From Martinezella lusitana (GTDB lineage Bacteria; Pseudomonadota; Alphaproteobacteria; Rhizobiales; Rhizobiaceae), in assembly GCF_016901135.1 (NCBI RefSeq), contig NZ_JAFEVL010000010.1, positions 62,001-126,000 on the forward strand: a DNA stretch of 64,000 nucleotides. Direction: 5' to 3'. Below are positions 19,209 through 27,749 of this stretch, one piece after another. The notes under the pieces were generated by a model. It saw nothing but the letters and a program-made list of their open reading frames with translations, was not told the DNA's origin and did no database searches. Within the stretch, counting starts at the first letter, position 1. Every line of letters begins with the position of its first letter. The position numbers and the translations under genes are program-made.

Positions 19209-20279
19209 TCATGACTTCGGCGCCGCGGTGCTGCCGCGCACCACCAGGGTGACGTCGATCATTTCGCGCTCGACCGGCATGGCGTCCTCGAGAACCGCCC
19301 TTACCGCGCGCTCCGCGATCTCGGCAAAGGGCTGCGCCATCGTCGTCAGGCCCGGCGCCGTCATGCCGCCCTCGGGCACGCCATCGAAGCCGACGATGGA
19401 GACGTCTTCGGGAACGGAAAGCCCCCGAGCTGCGAGCCAGTTCATGGCCAGCATTGCGATATTATCGGACATTGCGAGGATGGCGGTCGGCGGTTCCGGC
19501 GCGGAAAACAGATGTTCGAGACCGGTCTCGACGCTCGCCTTGTCGTTGTTCGTCTCGTAGATCGGAACATCCTGACGCCGGATGCCGAACGTCTCGAGCG
19601 CCTGCCAATAGCCGATGGTACGATCGCGCGAGGTGGAATAGATCGCCTGCTCGATCTCGGCGATGCCCACCGGCCCGACGTGATCGTCGGAAAATTCGGT
19701 GGCAAGCACGGCAAAGCGCCGGTGGCCCAGTTCCGCCAGGTGCCCGGCCGCTGCAGCAGCGCCGCCGACATTGTTGACGCTGACTGACGGAACGGACGAA
19801 TCATCGTCATTCAATGCCAGGGCAATGAAGGGCAATTGTCGCTCGCGCGTCAGCTGCACGAGTTTTTCGCCGCCCTCCACGCATAACAGGATGAAGCCAT
19901 CCACCAGGGCGCTCTTGATGTTCCAGTCCAGCTTCTGCCGGTCCTTGGCCGAAACGAGCGCAAGCCCGGTGCCACTGGCATCGCAGACCTGGGCAACGGC
20001 CGCCAATAACGCTCTTGCCCAGGGATCGTCGAAGAAATAGGCGAGCGGCTCCACCGCCGCGACGCCGATCGCGTTGACCTTTCCGGCCCGCAACAACCGC
20101 CCCGTGAGGCTGGGGCCCGGATATCCGAGCTGCCTGGCCGTCTCGAGGACGTGTTCGCGCACCTCCTCGCGCACCACATCGGGCCGGCTGAAAACATTGG
20201 AGGCCGTTCCCTGCGATACCCCCGCCGCCTTGGCGACATCCGCGAGCTTGATCGTGCCCTTGACCAATAGCCTCTCCAT
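19209..20279 (-). CDS. LacI family transcriptional regulator
   Basis: A 356-residue repressor. The N-terminal helix-turn-helix reads IKLADVAKAAGVSQGTASNVFSRP (about 10-33, in part), with the hinge helix next, followed by a periplasmic-binding-protein-like sugar-sensing domain. Met at 20279 was chosen over the earlier in-frame ATG at 20321 because GGGAA lies just before it and because 20321 is inside an operator-like palindrome. Three TTGAAYCGRTTCAA-like sites lie between this gene and the divergent small gene at 20416. Residue Ala20/Ser21 region of the recognition helix is LacI-like. The inducer is unknown. Confidence 0.9.
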   Translation of the reverse strand: MERLLVKGTIKLADVAKAAGVSQGTASNVFSRPDVVREEVREHVLETARQLGYPGPSLTGRLLRAGKVNAIGVAAVEPLAYFFDDPWARALLAAVAQVCDASGTGLALVSAKDRQKLDWNIKSALVDGFILLCVEGGEKLVQLTRERQLPFIALALNDDDSSVPSVSVNNVGGAAAAAGHLAELGHRRFAVLATEFSDDHVGPVGIAEIEQAIYSTSRDRTIGYWQALETFGIRRQDVPIYETNNDKASVETGLEHLFSAPEPPTAILAMSDNIAMLAMNWLAARGLSVPEDVSIVGFDGVPEGGMTAPGLTTMAQPFAEIAERAVRAVLEDAMPVEREMIDVTLVVRGSTAAPKS

Positions 20280-20307
20280 TTTCGTTCCCGTGCACTGTAG
20301 CAGGAAA

Positions 20308-20403
20308 TTGTATCGGTTCAATTCCGCTTGACAACGAAACTTTCAGGCGTAGAATTGAACCGATTCAAGTCAACCAATCCGAATCGATATTGAATCGATT
20401 CAA
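20308..20403. promoter_or_regulatory. three LacI-type operators and a promoter facing right
   Basis: Operators: TTGTATCGGTTCAA (20308-20321, 12 of 14 matches), TTGAACCGATTCAA (20355-20368) and the perfect palindrome TTGAATCGATTCAA (20390-20403). A promoter reading right has TTGACA at 20328-20333 and TAGAAT at 20350-20355 with a 16-base spacer. The middle operator begins at the -10 box, so binding would stop transcription. Centres are 47 and 35 bases apart. Confidence 0.75.
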
Positions 20404-20415
20404 AAGGTAGAGCCA

Positions 20416-20715
20416 ATGCTGACCAACCATTTCTTCAAGGATCTCTATAGCGATCACTGGGGCGATCCCGACAACCCGAATGCGGTCGAGCCGCCATCGA
20501 CTCCGGATAAGGATCGCGTGCTCGAGCCGGGCATTCTCGGCCGTCTCGCTCGCCTCTTCCGCCGTCGCCGGAAGCGCCCGTCCGCATGGTCCTTCACGAT
20601 TCCGAGCGAACCGCCTGAGGTCGAGAGCGACGCCACCGCCGACCATCGCAATCAATGCGATGTCATGCAGCCGAAATTTCTCAACATCGCGAAAGCGCTC
20701 TCGCGGAATTGCTAG
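20416..20715 (+). CDS. small hypothetical protein under LacI-type operators
   Basis: A 99-residue frame with no family recognised. It begins MLTNHFFKDLYSDHWGD, has a proline-rich middle and an arginine block RRRRKR near residue 53; no signal peptide or membrane helix. Translation support: AAGG eight bases before ATG 20416, directly after a strong promoter and two operators. It may be a real small gene, or the leader of a gene cluster that was lost, since the next genes read the other way. The last part (GGAATTGC near 20705) resembles a RIME arm, so the C-terminus may be repeat-derived. Confidence 0.5.
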   Translation: MLTNHFFKDLYSDHWGDPDNPNAVEPPSTPDKDRVLEPGILGRLARLFRRRRKRPSAWSFTIPSEPPEVESDATADHRNQCDVMQPKFLNIAKALSRNC

Positions 20716-20736
20716 GATGCGCCTCGCTTGCCGGCT

Positions 20737-21465
20737 TCAGAAATTTTCCTTGTAGGGGCGCAGGTCGAGTTCTTGTGTCCAGGCCGAGGGATGCTGGCGG
20801 TGGATATGCCAATAGCTTTCGGCAATGGCGTCGATATTGAGCAATCCGCTGGCATCCATATCAGGCCGCCGCGCGCGCAGCCGCTCTCCGTCAATGCCGC
20901 CGTCGATGATGGTGTGGGCGACATGCAGGCCTTGCGGCCCGAACTCCCGCGCCATGCTCTGGCTGATCATTCTGAGCCCCGCCTTGGCGGCTGCGAATTG
21001 CGCATAGCCCGCCTTGCCGCGCAGGCTGGCGGAAGCGCCGGTAAAGATCACGGTGCCGCGGCCGAGCGGCACGAGATGGCGGGCCGCCTCGCGCCCGACG
21101 AGAAAGCCGCCGAAGCAGCAGATGCGCCAGAACTCCTCGAATTGGGCGGCCGTCAGATCGCGAAAGCCGATCGGTCGATTGATCCCGGCATTGAAGACGA
21201 TGAAATCGGGCGGAGCGATGCCGTCCGGCGGCGCAAAGGCATGCTCGAACAGCCGCACGACAGCAGCTTCGTCCGTTGCATCCGTTTCGATGGCCTCGGC
21301 GCTGCCGCCGGAGGCCCTGATGGTCTCGGCAACCTTGTCGATCTTGGCCGGTGTCCGGCCGGCGATGATGACATGATAGCCCTTGTTGCCAAGAAGCCGA
21401 CAGAGCGCTGCACCCAACCCCTGTTCCGCTCCCACTCCGACGATGACGGCGCTTGGCGTGCTCAT
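20737..21465 (-). CDS. SDR-family oxidoreductase, atypical active site
   Basis: A 242-residue short-chain dehydrogenase fold protein. GVGAEQGLG (10-18) is the nucleotide-binding turn and FNAGINRP (91-98) the NAG motif. In the active-site segment GYAQFAAAK the usual Tyr of YxxxK is Phe157, with Lys161 kept. This Tyr-less pattern is known in a subfamily annotated only as SDR oxidoreductase, so a classical hydride transfer is doubtful. The start overlaps the end of the OYE reductase gene by four bases, and the two are co-transcribed. Substrate unknown. Confidence 0.85.
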   Translation of the reverse strand: MSTPSAVIVGVGAEQGLGAALCRLLGNKGYHVIIAGRTPAKIDKVAETIRASGGSAEAIETDATDEAAVVRLFEHAFAPPDGIAPPDFIVFNAGINRPIGFRDLTAAQFEEFWRICCFGGFLVGREAARHLVPLGRGTVIFTGASASLRGKAGYAQFAAAKAGLRMISQSMAREFGPQGLHVAHTIIDGGIDGERLRARRPDMDASGLLNIDAIAESYWHIHRQHPSAWTQELDLRPYKENF

Positions 21466-22583
21466 TCGGCGGCCTCCCTGGCATCGAACGTTGGATAGTC
21501 GGTATAGCCCTCGGCACCGCCGCCGTAGAAGGTCGGGCGATGATAGGGATTGAGCGGAGCTCCGCGGCGAATGCGCTCCGGCAGGTCGGGATTGGCGATG
21601 AACAGGCGGCCGAAGGCGATGGCGTCTGCATGCCCGGCGGCAAGTGCTGCTTCGGCGGTCTCCGGCCGGAAGTTTCCGGCTGCGATCAATGTGCCCGACC
21701 AGGCAGGACGAAACAGCTCCGCCGCCGATGGCACATTCTTATGGTCGACCTCGGCGTGGCCGGCACCGCTGGCGCGCGGTTCGATCAGATGCAGATAGGC
21801 AAGGTGCAGCCGGTCCAACTCGCGAATGATATGGCCGTAGAGACGCAAGGGGTCGTCCTCACCGCTGTCATTGGCAATGCCGAAAGGCGAGAGCCGGACA
21901 CCGACGCGCTCCGAACCCCAGACCTTCGAAACCGCCTCGACGACTTCGAGCAGCAGCCGCGTGCGATTCTCGATCGAGCCGCCATATTGGTCGGTGCGCT
22001 GGTTGGTGCGCGCCTGCAGGAATTGCTCGATCAGATAGCCGTTGGCGCCGTGGATCTCGACACCATCGAATCCGGCTTGCTTGGCATTGGCGGCGGCCTG
22101 CGCATAGACGTCGATCAGCAGCGGCATGAGATCGATGTCGATCGCCTGCGGCGTCTCGAAGGGCACCCGTTCGAATGAAGCGGTGAAAGCCTGTCCCTTG
22201 GCGGCGATGGCGGAAGGGGCGATGGGCGGAGCGCCGCCCGGCTGGTGTGAGGAATGCGAGATGCGGCCGACATGCCAGAGCTGCAGGAAGATCCTGCCGC
22301 CCTTGCAGTGGACCGCGTCCGTTACCGCTTTCCAGCCGACGATCTGTTCGATCGTGTGGATGCCGGGCGTTGCCGGCATGCCTTGTCCGGCGAGAGAAAT
22401 CTGCGAGCCTTCGGAAATGATCAGCCCGCCCTCGGTCGCACGTTGCGCGTAATATTCTGCGTTCAGTGCGGAAGGTACGTTGCCTGGCTGGCTCGCCCGC
22501 ATGCGGGTCAACGGCGCCATGACGATGCGATGCGCGAGTTCATAGAGACCGACGGCAAGCGGTGAAAATAAAGTGACTGTCAT
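21462..22583 (-). CDS. nemA: Old Yellow Enzyme family alkene reductase (NemA-like)
   Basis: FMN-dependent reductase of activated C=C bonds and some nitro compounds and maleimides. The 373-residue barrel has HVGRISH (104-110) and the substrate-binding pair His178/Asn181 with Tyr183 in VEIHGANGYLIEQF. GRLFIANPDLPERI near the end binds FMN phosphate. ATG 22583 has AGGAG six bases upstream; an earlier in-frame ATG at 22682 lacks this. Upstream on the same strand lie an alpha/beta hydrolase and a LysR gene; downstream an atypical SDR. Confidence 0.88.
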   Translation of the reverse strand: MTVTLFSPLAVGLYELAHRIVMAPLTRMRASQPGNVPSALNAEYYAQRATEGGLIISEGSQISLAGQGMPATPGIHTIEQIVGWKAVTDAVHCKGGRIFLQLWHVGRISHSSHQPGGAPPIAPSAIAAKGQAFTASFERVPFETPQAIDIDLMPLLIDVYAQAAANAKQAGFDGVEIHGANGYLIEQFLQARTNQRTDQYGGSIENRTRLLLEVVEAVSKVWGSERVGVRLSPFGIANDSGEDDPLRLYGHIIRELDRLHLAYLHLIEPRASGAGHAEVDHKNVPSAAELFRPAWSGTLIAAGNFRPETAEAALAAGHADAIAFGRLFIANPDLPERIRRGAPLNPYHRPTFYGGGAEGYTDYPTFDAREAAE

Positions 22584-22720
22584 AAAATTCTCCTGCCTGG
22601 AGCTGATGTTGCTCCCCGGGGCGGAAGGGCCTGTCAGCGGCGATTCGGTCTCGGGAGTGTCGAATAAGATGATGCTCATCATTTATTCCAACAATCGGAC
22701 GTGCGCAACTAAATCTCGTG

Positions 22721-23527
22721 TCAGGCCGAAATCCGTGCGAGGAAGGTGAGTACAGCGGCGTTGAATTGCGCCGGTCGCTGCAATGGAGCGAAATGACTGA
22801 CGCCGGGTAGAAAGATGAATTCCGCGCCGGGAATATGCCGGGCGAGGTGATCGGCGTGTTCGCGCTTGATGAACTCGTCATGCTCGCTGTGGACGATGGC
22901 GACGGGCACGTCGATCTCGGCGAGATCGGCGGCGGTGTAATTCGGCTCCGTTCGCTGCATCAGGCTGACGGCCTGAACGAAGGCATCGAACTGGTCCGGC
23001 GTCGCCGACAAGGCTGCGTAATCCTTCGTATGACGGGAGAAGCAGCGCTCGATCATCGGCGTCAGCACAAATTCTTTCGTGCCGCTCGGGTCCATGTTGC
23101 AGGCGAAAAAGAAGACCCCGGAAATGCGCTCTGGATGCGATCTTGCCAGGATCAAGCCAGTGCATGCACCATCGCTCCATCCGACGATGGCGGCCTTCCA
23201 GATCTTTAGCCTATCCATTACGGCCAGAACGTCGGAAGCCATCAGCTCGTAGCTGTAGGGCCGCATGTCGCGCGTGCTGCGACCGTGACCGCGGCTGTCG
23301 ACGACGATGACCCGATGGCCGGCGTCGATCAGCGCCGGCACCTGATAGCCCCAATTGCCGCTGTTTCCGAGCCCGCCATGAAGAAGGATCACCGGGGCGC
23401 CGCTGCCGTAGGCCGCATACCATATGCTGATACCGTCGTGATCAACGTATCCCTCCGTCTCTGCGGGCGGCAAGGGTGCAGCACCCTCCGCCTCGAATCG
23501 ATCGAGATCGTCGTCCTGAAATTCCAT
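22721..23527 (-). CDS. alpha/beta hydrolase
   Basis: A 268-residue serine hydrolase. Oxyanion region LLHGGLGNSG (48-57), nucleophile elbow GWSDGA with Ser118, acid Asp217 (HSEHDEF) and His245 (GVSHFAP) make a full triad. No signal peptide, so cytosolic. ATG 23527 has GGGAGG upstream; the frame continues upstream to 23611 without a Shine-Dalgarno and into the end of the LysR gene. It sits 87 bases after the LysR stop and 137 bases before the OYE gene. The substrate cannot be told; ester or lactone is likely. Confidence 0.87.
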   Translation of the reverse strand: MEFQDDDLDRFEAEGAAPLPPAETEGYVDHDGISIWYAAYGSGAPVILLHGGLGNSGNWGYQVPALIDAGHRVIVVDSRGHGRSTRDMRPYSYELMASDVLAVMDRLKIWKAAIVGWSDGACTGLILARSHPERISGVFFFACNMDPSGTKEFVLTPMIERCFSRHTKDYAALSATPDQFDAFVQAVSLMQRTEPNYTAADLAEIDVPVAIVHSEHDEFIKREHADHLARHIPGAEFIFLPGVSHFAPLQRPAQFNAAVLTFLARISA

Positions 23528-23614
23528 GCTGACCTCCCAACGCGCTGTCTCCTCCGACAGCAATGCGAACGAACCTATTCGATCCTGCTTCGTTTTTCCA
23601 ACAGGGAGCAACGG

Positions 23615-24496
23615 TCACTTCGCTGCCAGATGCTCGAAAAGATCCCGTGCCGGCGGTGCCAGCTCCTCGGCGGAGCGCGTGCATACCGAGAGCTGGCGCG
23701 TGGCCCAATCGTCGGTGAGGCGCAGTGCGGCGATCTTTGTGGAGCGGCCGCAGCGCCGCGCTGCCGTTTCGGGCACGATGCCGAGACCGATGCCGCAAGC
23801 CGCCATCTCACAGATGCTCTCGAATGTCCGCATCCGCACGCGCATCTTCAGCCTTGTGCCCAGCCGGGCGGCCTGCGCGTCGATATGATCCTGCAGCGCA
23901 CCGCTGGCAAGCCCCACAAAGTGCTCGTGCAGGAGATCTGCAAAAGCGATCTGTTTTGCCGCGGCAAGTGCATGGTCGCGAGGCATGACCAGGACGAGCC
24001 GGTCGATGGCGAAAGGCCGCAGCATCAGGCCTGATGTATCGACGGCATCCGAGAGGATGCCGATCTCCGCCAGCCCCGCTGAAACGGCTCTCGCGATCTC
24101 GATGCTCTGGCGCTCCTTGAGTTCGATATCGATCCGCGGATGCCCAGCCATCCAACCCGCGAGGCGTTGGGGCAGGAATTCGGCAATCGCGGCTGTATTG
24201 GCGGCAAGCCGGACGGTTGCCCGCAGGCCGCTCGCATGTTCGCCGAGCTCGCCGTGCATCTGCGCCATCTGCCGCTGTATTAGCCGGGCGTGGTGCGCCA
24301 GCGCTTCTCCGGCCGGCGTGGGGGTGATGCCACGGCGGCCGCGCTCCAGAAGCTTGACGCCGCCATTGGCTTCCATGTCGCGCAGGCGCTCGCTGGCGGC
24401 CGGCAACGAAAGGCCGACATCGGCGGCTCCATGCGTAATGCTCCCGGCATCCACGACGGCGAGGAAGAGGCGAAGGTCGGTCAGATCGAAGCGCAT
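23615..24496 (-). CDS. LysR family transcriptional regulator
   Basis: A 293-residue activator/repressor. The N-terminal winged helix is LRLFLAVVDAGSITHGAADVGLSLPAASERLRDME (about 8-42, in part), then a periplasmic-binding-like effector domain. It is divergent from the TSUP permease gene (96-base gap) and upstream of hydrolase, OYE and SDR genes on its own strand. A palindrome CTTCGGC-ATA-GCCGAAG in the divergent gap fits a LysR-type site, so the TSUP permease is the most likely target. Confidence 0.9.
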   Translation of the reverse strand: MRFDLTDLRLFLAVVDAGSITHGAADVGLSLPAASERLRDMEANGGVKLLERGRRGITPTPAGEALAHHARLIQRQMAQMHGELGEHASGLRATVRLAANTAAIAEFLPQRLAGWMAGHPRIDIELKERQSIEIARAVSAGLAEIGILSDAVDTSGLMLRPFAIDRLVLVMPRDHALAAAKQIAFADLLHEHFVGLASGALQDHIDAQAARLGTRLKMRVRMRTFESICEMAACGIGLGIVPETAARRCGRSTKIAALRLTDDWATRQLSVCTRSAEELAPPARDLFEHLAAK

Positions 24497-24521
24497 GGCC
24501 CAAGATTAACGCATCTCCAGC

Positions 24522-24538
24522 CTTCGGCATAGCCGAAG
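24522..24538. promoter_or_regulatory. palindrome in the lysR/TSUP divergent gap
   Basis: CTTCGGC-ATA-GCCGAAG is a perfect 17-base inverted repeat containing the T-N11-A pattern of LysR-type sites. It lies 26 bases before the LysR start and 55 bases before the permease start. Confidence 0.5.
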
Positions 24539-24592
24539 CCTGACTTCGCATCATCCGCATTGTGGGCGGCCCCGGATTTGTTAGGGGAAGAC

Positions 24593-25342
24593 ATGATGGA
24601 TCATTCGATACCGCTCGTTGCTGCGATCTTCGCAACCTTCTTTGTCGCCGGCATCGTCAAGGGCGTCACCGGCATGGGTCTGCCGACCGTGGCGATGGGC
24701 GTGTTGGGCGCGCTGATCTCGCCGCTCACGGCAGCGTGGCTGCTGATCGTCCCATCCTTCGTGACCAATGTCTGGCAGCTGCTGGCCGGTCCGAGCTTCG
24801 GCAAGCTTGCGCGGCGGTTCTGGCTGCTGGCGTGTGCTGTTGTCGCAGGGACCTTCGCCGGCTCATCTCTGCTTGCCAGCGGCGACACGCTGTTAACGAC
24901 GGGCGCGTTGGGTGCCGCGCTCGCCCTCTATGCCGCTCATGCATTGCTCGCTCGCCAGCTTCGTGTGCCGCCAAAGCTGGAGCCGTTGATGTCGCCCGTC
25001 ATTGGCTTGGTAACCGGCCTGCTGACCGGCGCCACAGGCGTCTTCGTCGTGCCTGCGGTGCCTTATCTCCAGGCGCTCGGCCTCGAAAAGGACGATCTGG
25101 TTCAGGCGCTCGGCCTCTCCTTCACCGTTTCGACGGTGGCGCTTGCCGGCGCGCTGGCGTGGCATGGCGTCTTTCGCATCGACAATCTTGCAATATCAGC
25201 GCTTGCGATCGTTCCGGCGCTGGCCGGCACGTGGGCCGGGCAGGTCATTCGCAGCCGTGTCACCCCGGCGACCTTCCGACGCTGGTTTCTGGTCTGCCTT
25301 CTCCTCCTCGGCACCGAAATGGTCGCCAGGGCATTTCTGTAG
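24593..25342 (+). CDS. TSUP (TauE/SafE) family permease
   Basis: Inner-membrane protein of 249 residues with about eight hydrophobic segments. The twin half motifs GIVKGVTGMGLPTVAMG near the N-terminus and GLVTGLLTGATGVFVVPAVPYLQALG near residue 150 (in part) identify the TauE/SafE (sulfite/organic sulfonate exporter) family. ATG 24593 has TTAGGGGAAG upstream; ATG 24596 is also possible. Probably regulated by the divergent LysR gene. Substrates in this family are small organic anions or sulfur compounds; which one is unknown. Confidence 0.88.
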   Translation: MMDHSIPLVAAIFATFFVAGIVKGVTGMGLPTVAMGVLGALISPLTAAWLLIVPSFVTNVWQLLAGPSFGKLARRFWLLACAVVAGTFAGSSLLASGDTLLTTGALGAALALYAAHALLARQLRVPPKLEPLMSPVIGLVTGLLTGATGVFVVPAVPYLQALGLEKDDLVQALGLSFTVSTVALAGALAWHGVFRIDNLAISALAIVPALAGTWAGQVIRSRVTPATFRRWFLVCLLLLGTEMVARAFL

Positions 25343-25357
25343 GCGGGCTTGTTGCGC

Positions 25358-26326
25358 TCAGCCCGCCATGCGTTCGGGGTGTCCGGTACCGCTGACATCT
25401 TCGTCAAATGGAGGTGCGTCAGATATGCCGCGCCGGCCATATTGCCGGGGCGAGCAGCCCATGGCCCGCTTGAAGGCGGTGCTGAAGGCGCTTTCGGATT
25501 CGTAGCCGAGCGAGAGCGCGATGACGGAGATCGGATCGCTGGAATTTGCAAGCCGGTCCGCCGCCAGCAGCATTCGCCAGCGGGTCAGATAGTCCATCGG
25601 CGACTTTCCGACCAGTTGCTTGAATCTGAGCGCAAAGGTCGAGCGGGACATGCCGGCATGCTCGGCCAGTTCCTGCAGTGTCCAGCGATGCGCAGGGTCC
25701 TGATGCATGGCATTGATCGTCCCGCCGATCTGCTTGTCTTCGAGAGCGAAGAGCCAGCCGACGCCGCCGGGGGTTTCCGCCAGGTGAAGACGCAGCGCCT
25801 GAATCAGCATCATGTAGGCAAGGTGCTGCGCAACCAGAAAGCTGCCCGGCCGAGGCTCACGCAATTCCTGCATCATCCGCTCCATGGACCAGCGCAGGGC
25901 GGTCTTATCCGTTTCCGACCGGATATGAACGATCGGCGGCAGGACACCTAACAGGATGCCGGCATTGTCGCCGGAAAGCACGAAATGCCCGCCGACGCCC
26001 CAGAAGTCTCCACCGCCATTGAGGAGGCGGATGCCGCCGTTCTTGGGTCGCGAAAAGAGTGCGCGGGCATCGATGGGGGGAAGGGCAAGATCGTTTGTCA
26101 GGCAGAAGGGCCAGCCGCGCGGCAGCAGGAAGCAATCGCCCGTCTTGAGCCGCACGGGGTCAGGAACGCCTTCGACCGATAGCCAGCACTGCCCGGAAAC
26201 GACTGCATAGCATTTGATGCCCTCATGCCGGCCGAACCGGATCGACCAATCTCCGCCGACATCGAAACCGCCGAACGTATAGCTGCGCGGCTTGAGCAAG
26301 GACAAAACATCTGAGAGTGGATCCAT
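25358..26326 (-). CDS. AraC family transcriptional regulator
   Basis: A 322-residue regulator with an N-terminal cupin-type sensor (LKTGDCFLLPRGWPF near 61-75) and a C-terminal pair of helix-turn-helix motifs: WTLQELAEHAGMSRSTFALRFKQLVGKSPMDYL and ISVIALSLGYESESAFSTAFKRAMGCSPRQY (each given in part). It is divergent from the epimerase gene at 26463 with a 136-base gap, so that gene is a likely target. It is convergent with the TSUP gene with only 15 bases between stops. Confidence 0.9.
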   Translation of the reverse strand: MDPLSDVLSLLKPRSYTFGGFDVGGDWSIRFGRHEGIKCYAVVSGQCWLSVEGVPDPVRLKTGDCFLLPRGWPFCLTNDLALPPIDARALFSRPKNGGIRLLNGGGDFWGVGGHFVLSGDNAGILLGVLPPIVHIRSETDKTALRWSMERMMQELREPRPGSFLVAQHLAYMMLIQALRLHLAETPGGVGWLFALEDKQIGGTINAMHQDPAHRWTLQELAEHAGMSRSTFALRFKQLVGKSPMDYLTRWRMLLAADRLANSSDPISVIALSLGYESESAFSTAFKRAMGCSPRQYGRRGISDAPPFDEDVSGTGHPERMAG

Positions 26327-26462
26327 GAGAACTCCGGACGATCGCGAAGATATTGCGGATTTTACAGCATAGATCGTATTCCCTCAACCGCTTATCTTCA
26401 AAGCAACGGGGCCGCAAAGACGGCCGCGAGGCAATGCAAACCAAAGCAAAGGATAGGTTGCG

Positions 26463-27359
26463 ATGCGTGTTTTCGTTACCGGTGCCACCGGCTTCGTCGG
26501 TTCGGCTGTCGTTCAGGAATTGATCAAAGCGGGCCATCAGGTGCTCGGTCTCACGCGTTCGGATGCGGGGGCTGAGGCGCTTGCCGCCGCCGGCGCTGAA
26601 GTACACCGGGGCGATATCGAGGATCTGGGTAGCCTGCGCAGCGGCGCCGCCATCTCGGACGGCGTCATCCACACGGCCTTCAATCATGACTTCTCGAAAT
26701 TCGCTGAGAATTGCGAGACGGATCGCCGCGTCATCGAGGCGCTTGGCGCGACGCTGGAGGGTTCCGAGCGTCCGTTGCTTGTCACCTCGGGCACGGCACT
26801 CCTTTCCCCCGGCCGCCTTGCCACGGAGGATATGGTGCCGAACGCGGCGACCCATGCAATCCCGCGCGTCGCGTCGGAGGTCGCAGCTGCAGCCGCGGCG
26901 GCTAAGGGCGTGCGCGTGTCGTTGATCCGCTTGCCGCCCTCCGTCCATGGCGACGGCGATCATGGCTTCGTGCCGCGCCTCATCGCCTTTGCGCGCGAAA
27001 AGGGTGTGTCGGCCTATGTCGGAGACGGCGCCAATCTCTGGCCCGCCGTGCACCGGCTCGACGCTGCCCGGCTTTACCGGCTTGCGCTGGAAAAGGCGGC
27101 TGCGCTCGCGCGCTATCACGTCGTCGGTGAGGAGGGCGTGCCCTTCCGGGAGATCGCAACGGTGATCGGCCGACGCCTCGGCCTGCCGGTCGTTGCCAAG
27201 ACGCAGGAGGAAGCCGCCGAGCATTTCGGCTGGTTTGCCCATTTCGCCGCCATCGACGCCCCGGCCTCCGGCGAGCAAACGCGGCAATCGCTTGGCTGGG
27301 AGCCGACCGGGCCAGGCCTGATCGCCGACCTCGACCGGCCGAGCTATTTCGCTGGCTGA
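26463..27359 (+). CDS. NAD-dependent epimerase/dehydratase family protein (extended SDR)
   Basis: A 298-residue cytosolic oxidoreductase-like protein. The N-terminal [12 protein letters not shown] (5-16) binds NAD(P). [12 protein letters not shown] and [10 protein letters not shown] follow the extended-SDR order. The normal YxxxK is not evident: the matching region reads [17 protein letters not shown], so the active site is atypical, as in the subfamily close to YwnB/NmrA-like and dihydroflavonol reductase-like proteins. It is divergent from an AraC regulator and is followed by a broken isochorismatase gene. Function not known. Confidence 0.82.
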   Translation: MRVFVTGATGFVGSAVVQELIKAGHQVLGLTRSDAGAEALAAAGAEVHRGDIEDLGSLRSGAAISDGVIHTAFNHDFSKFAENCETDRRVIEALGATLEGSERPLLVTSGTALLSPGRLATEDMVPNAATHAIPRVASEVAAAAAAAKGVRVSLIRLPPSVHGDGDHGFVPRLIAFAREKGVSAYVGDGANLWPAVHRLDAARLYRLALEKAAALARYHVVGEEGVPFREIATVIGRRLGLPVVAKTQEEAAEHFGWFAHFAAIDAPASGEQTRQSLGWEPTGPGLIADLDRPSYFAG

Positions 27360-27419
27360 GCCGGCCATGCGATGCGCTGCTCCCGGTGGGCGGCGCATTC
27401 GCCGGGTCGGTATGGGGAC

Positions 27420-27722
27420 GGAGAGGGGTTGAGCAGATTGGCTGGCAAGCTTGCAGCGGGGGAAGATCCGCTCGGAGCCTTTGAACTCCGATCGTCGTGC
27501 ATCTTTGCACCCAGCCCCGAGGAAACGGTCATTAGAAAGACGAAGGATGATGGTTTCGATGGCACCGATCTCGACGCCATTCTCACAGCATTCGGCGTGC
27601 ATGATCTGGTGATCTGCGGGGTGCCCTCCGAGATGTGTGTCGCCGCGACGGCGCGCGCGGCTCTGGAGCGCGGCTATGGCGTGTTGCTGCTGCATGATGC
27701 GCCTGCTACCGACGAAGGATAA
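27420..27722 (+). pseudogene. remnant of an isochorismatase-family hydrolase
   Basis: The frame ending at 27722 keeps the central and C-proximal part of a cysteine hydrolase: VIRKTKDDGFDGTDLD, then LVICGVPSEMCVAATARAALERGYG with the nucleophile Cys. The N-terminal strand with the catalytic Asp is absent and the preceding sequence does not match the family. The frame stops early at HDAPATDEG, before the usual last 30 or so residues. No Shine-Dalgarno was found. Both ends are therefore missing, so it is called broken; the 5' limit given is approximate. Confidence 0.7.
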
Positions 27723-27749
27723 GAGCGGTCGCAGTCCCGCGTCTTTGCC

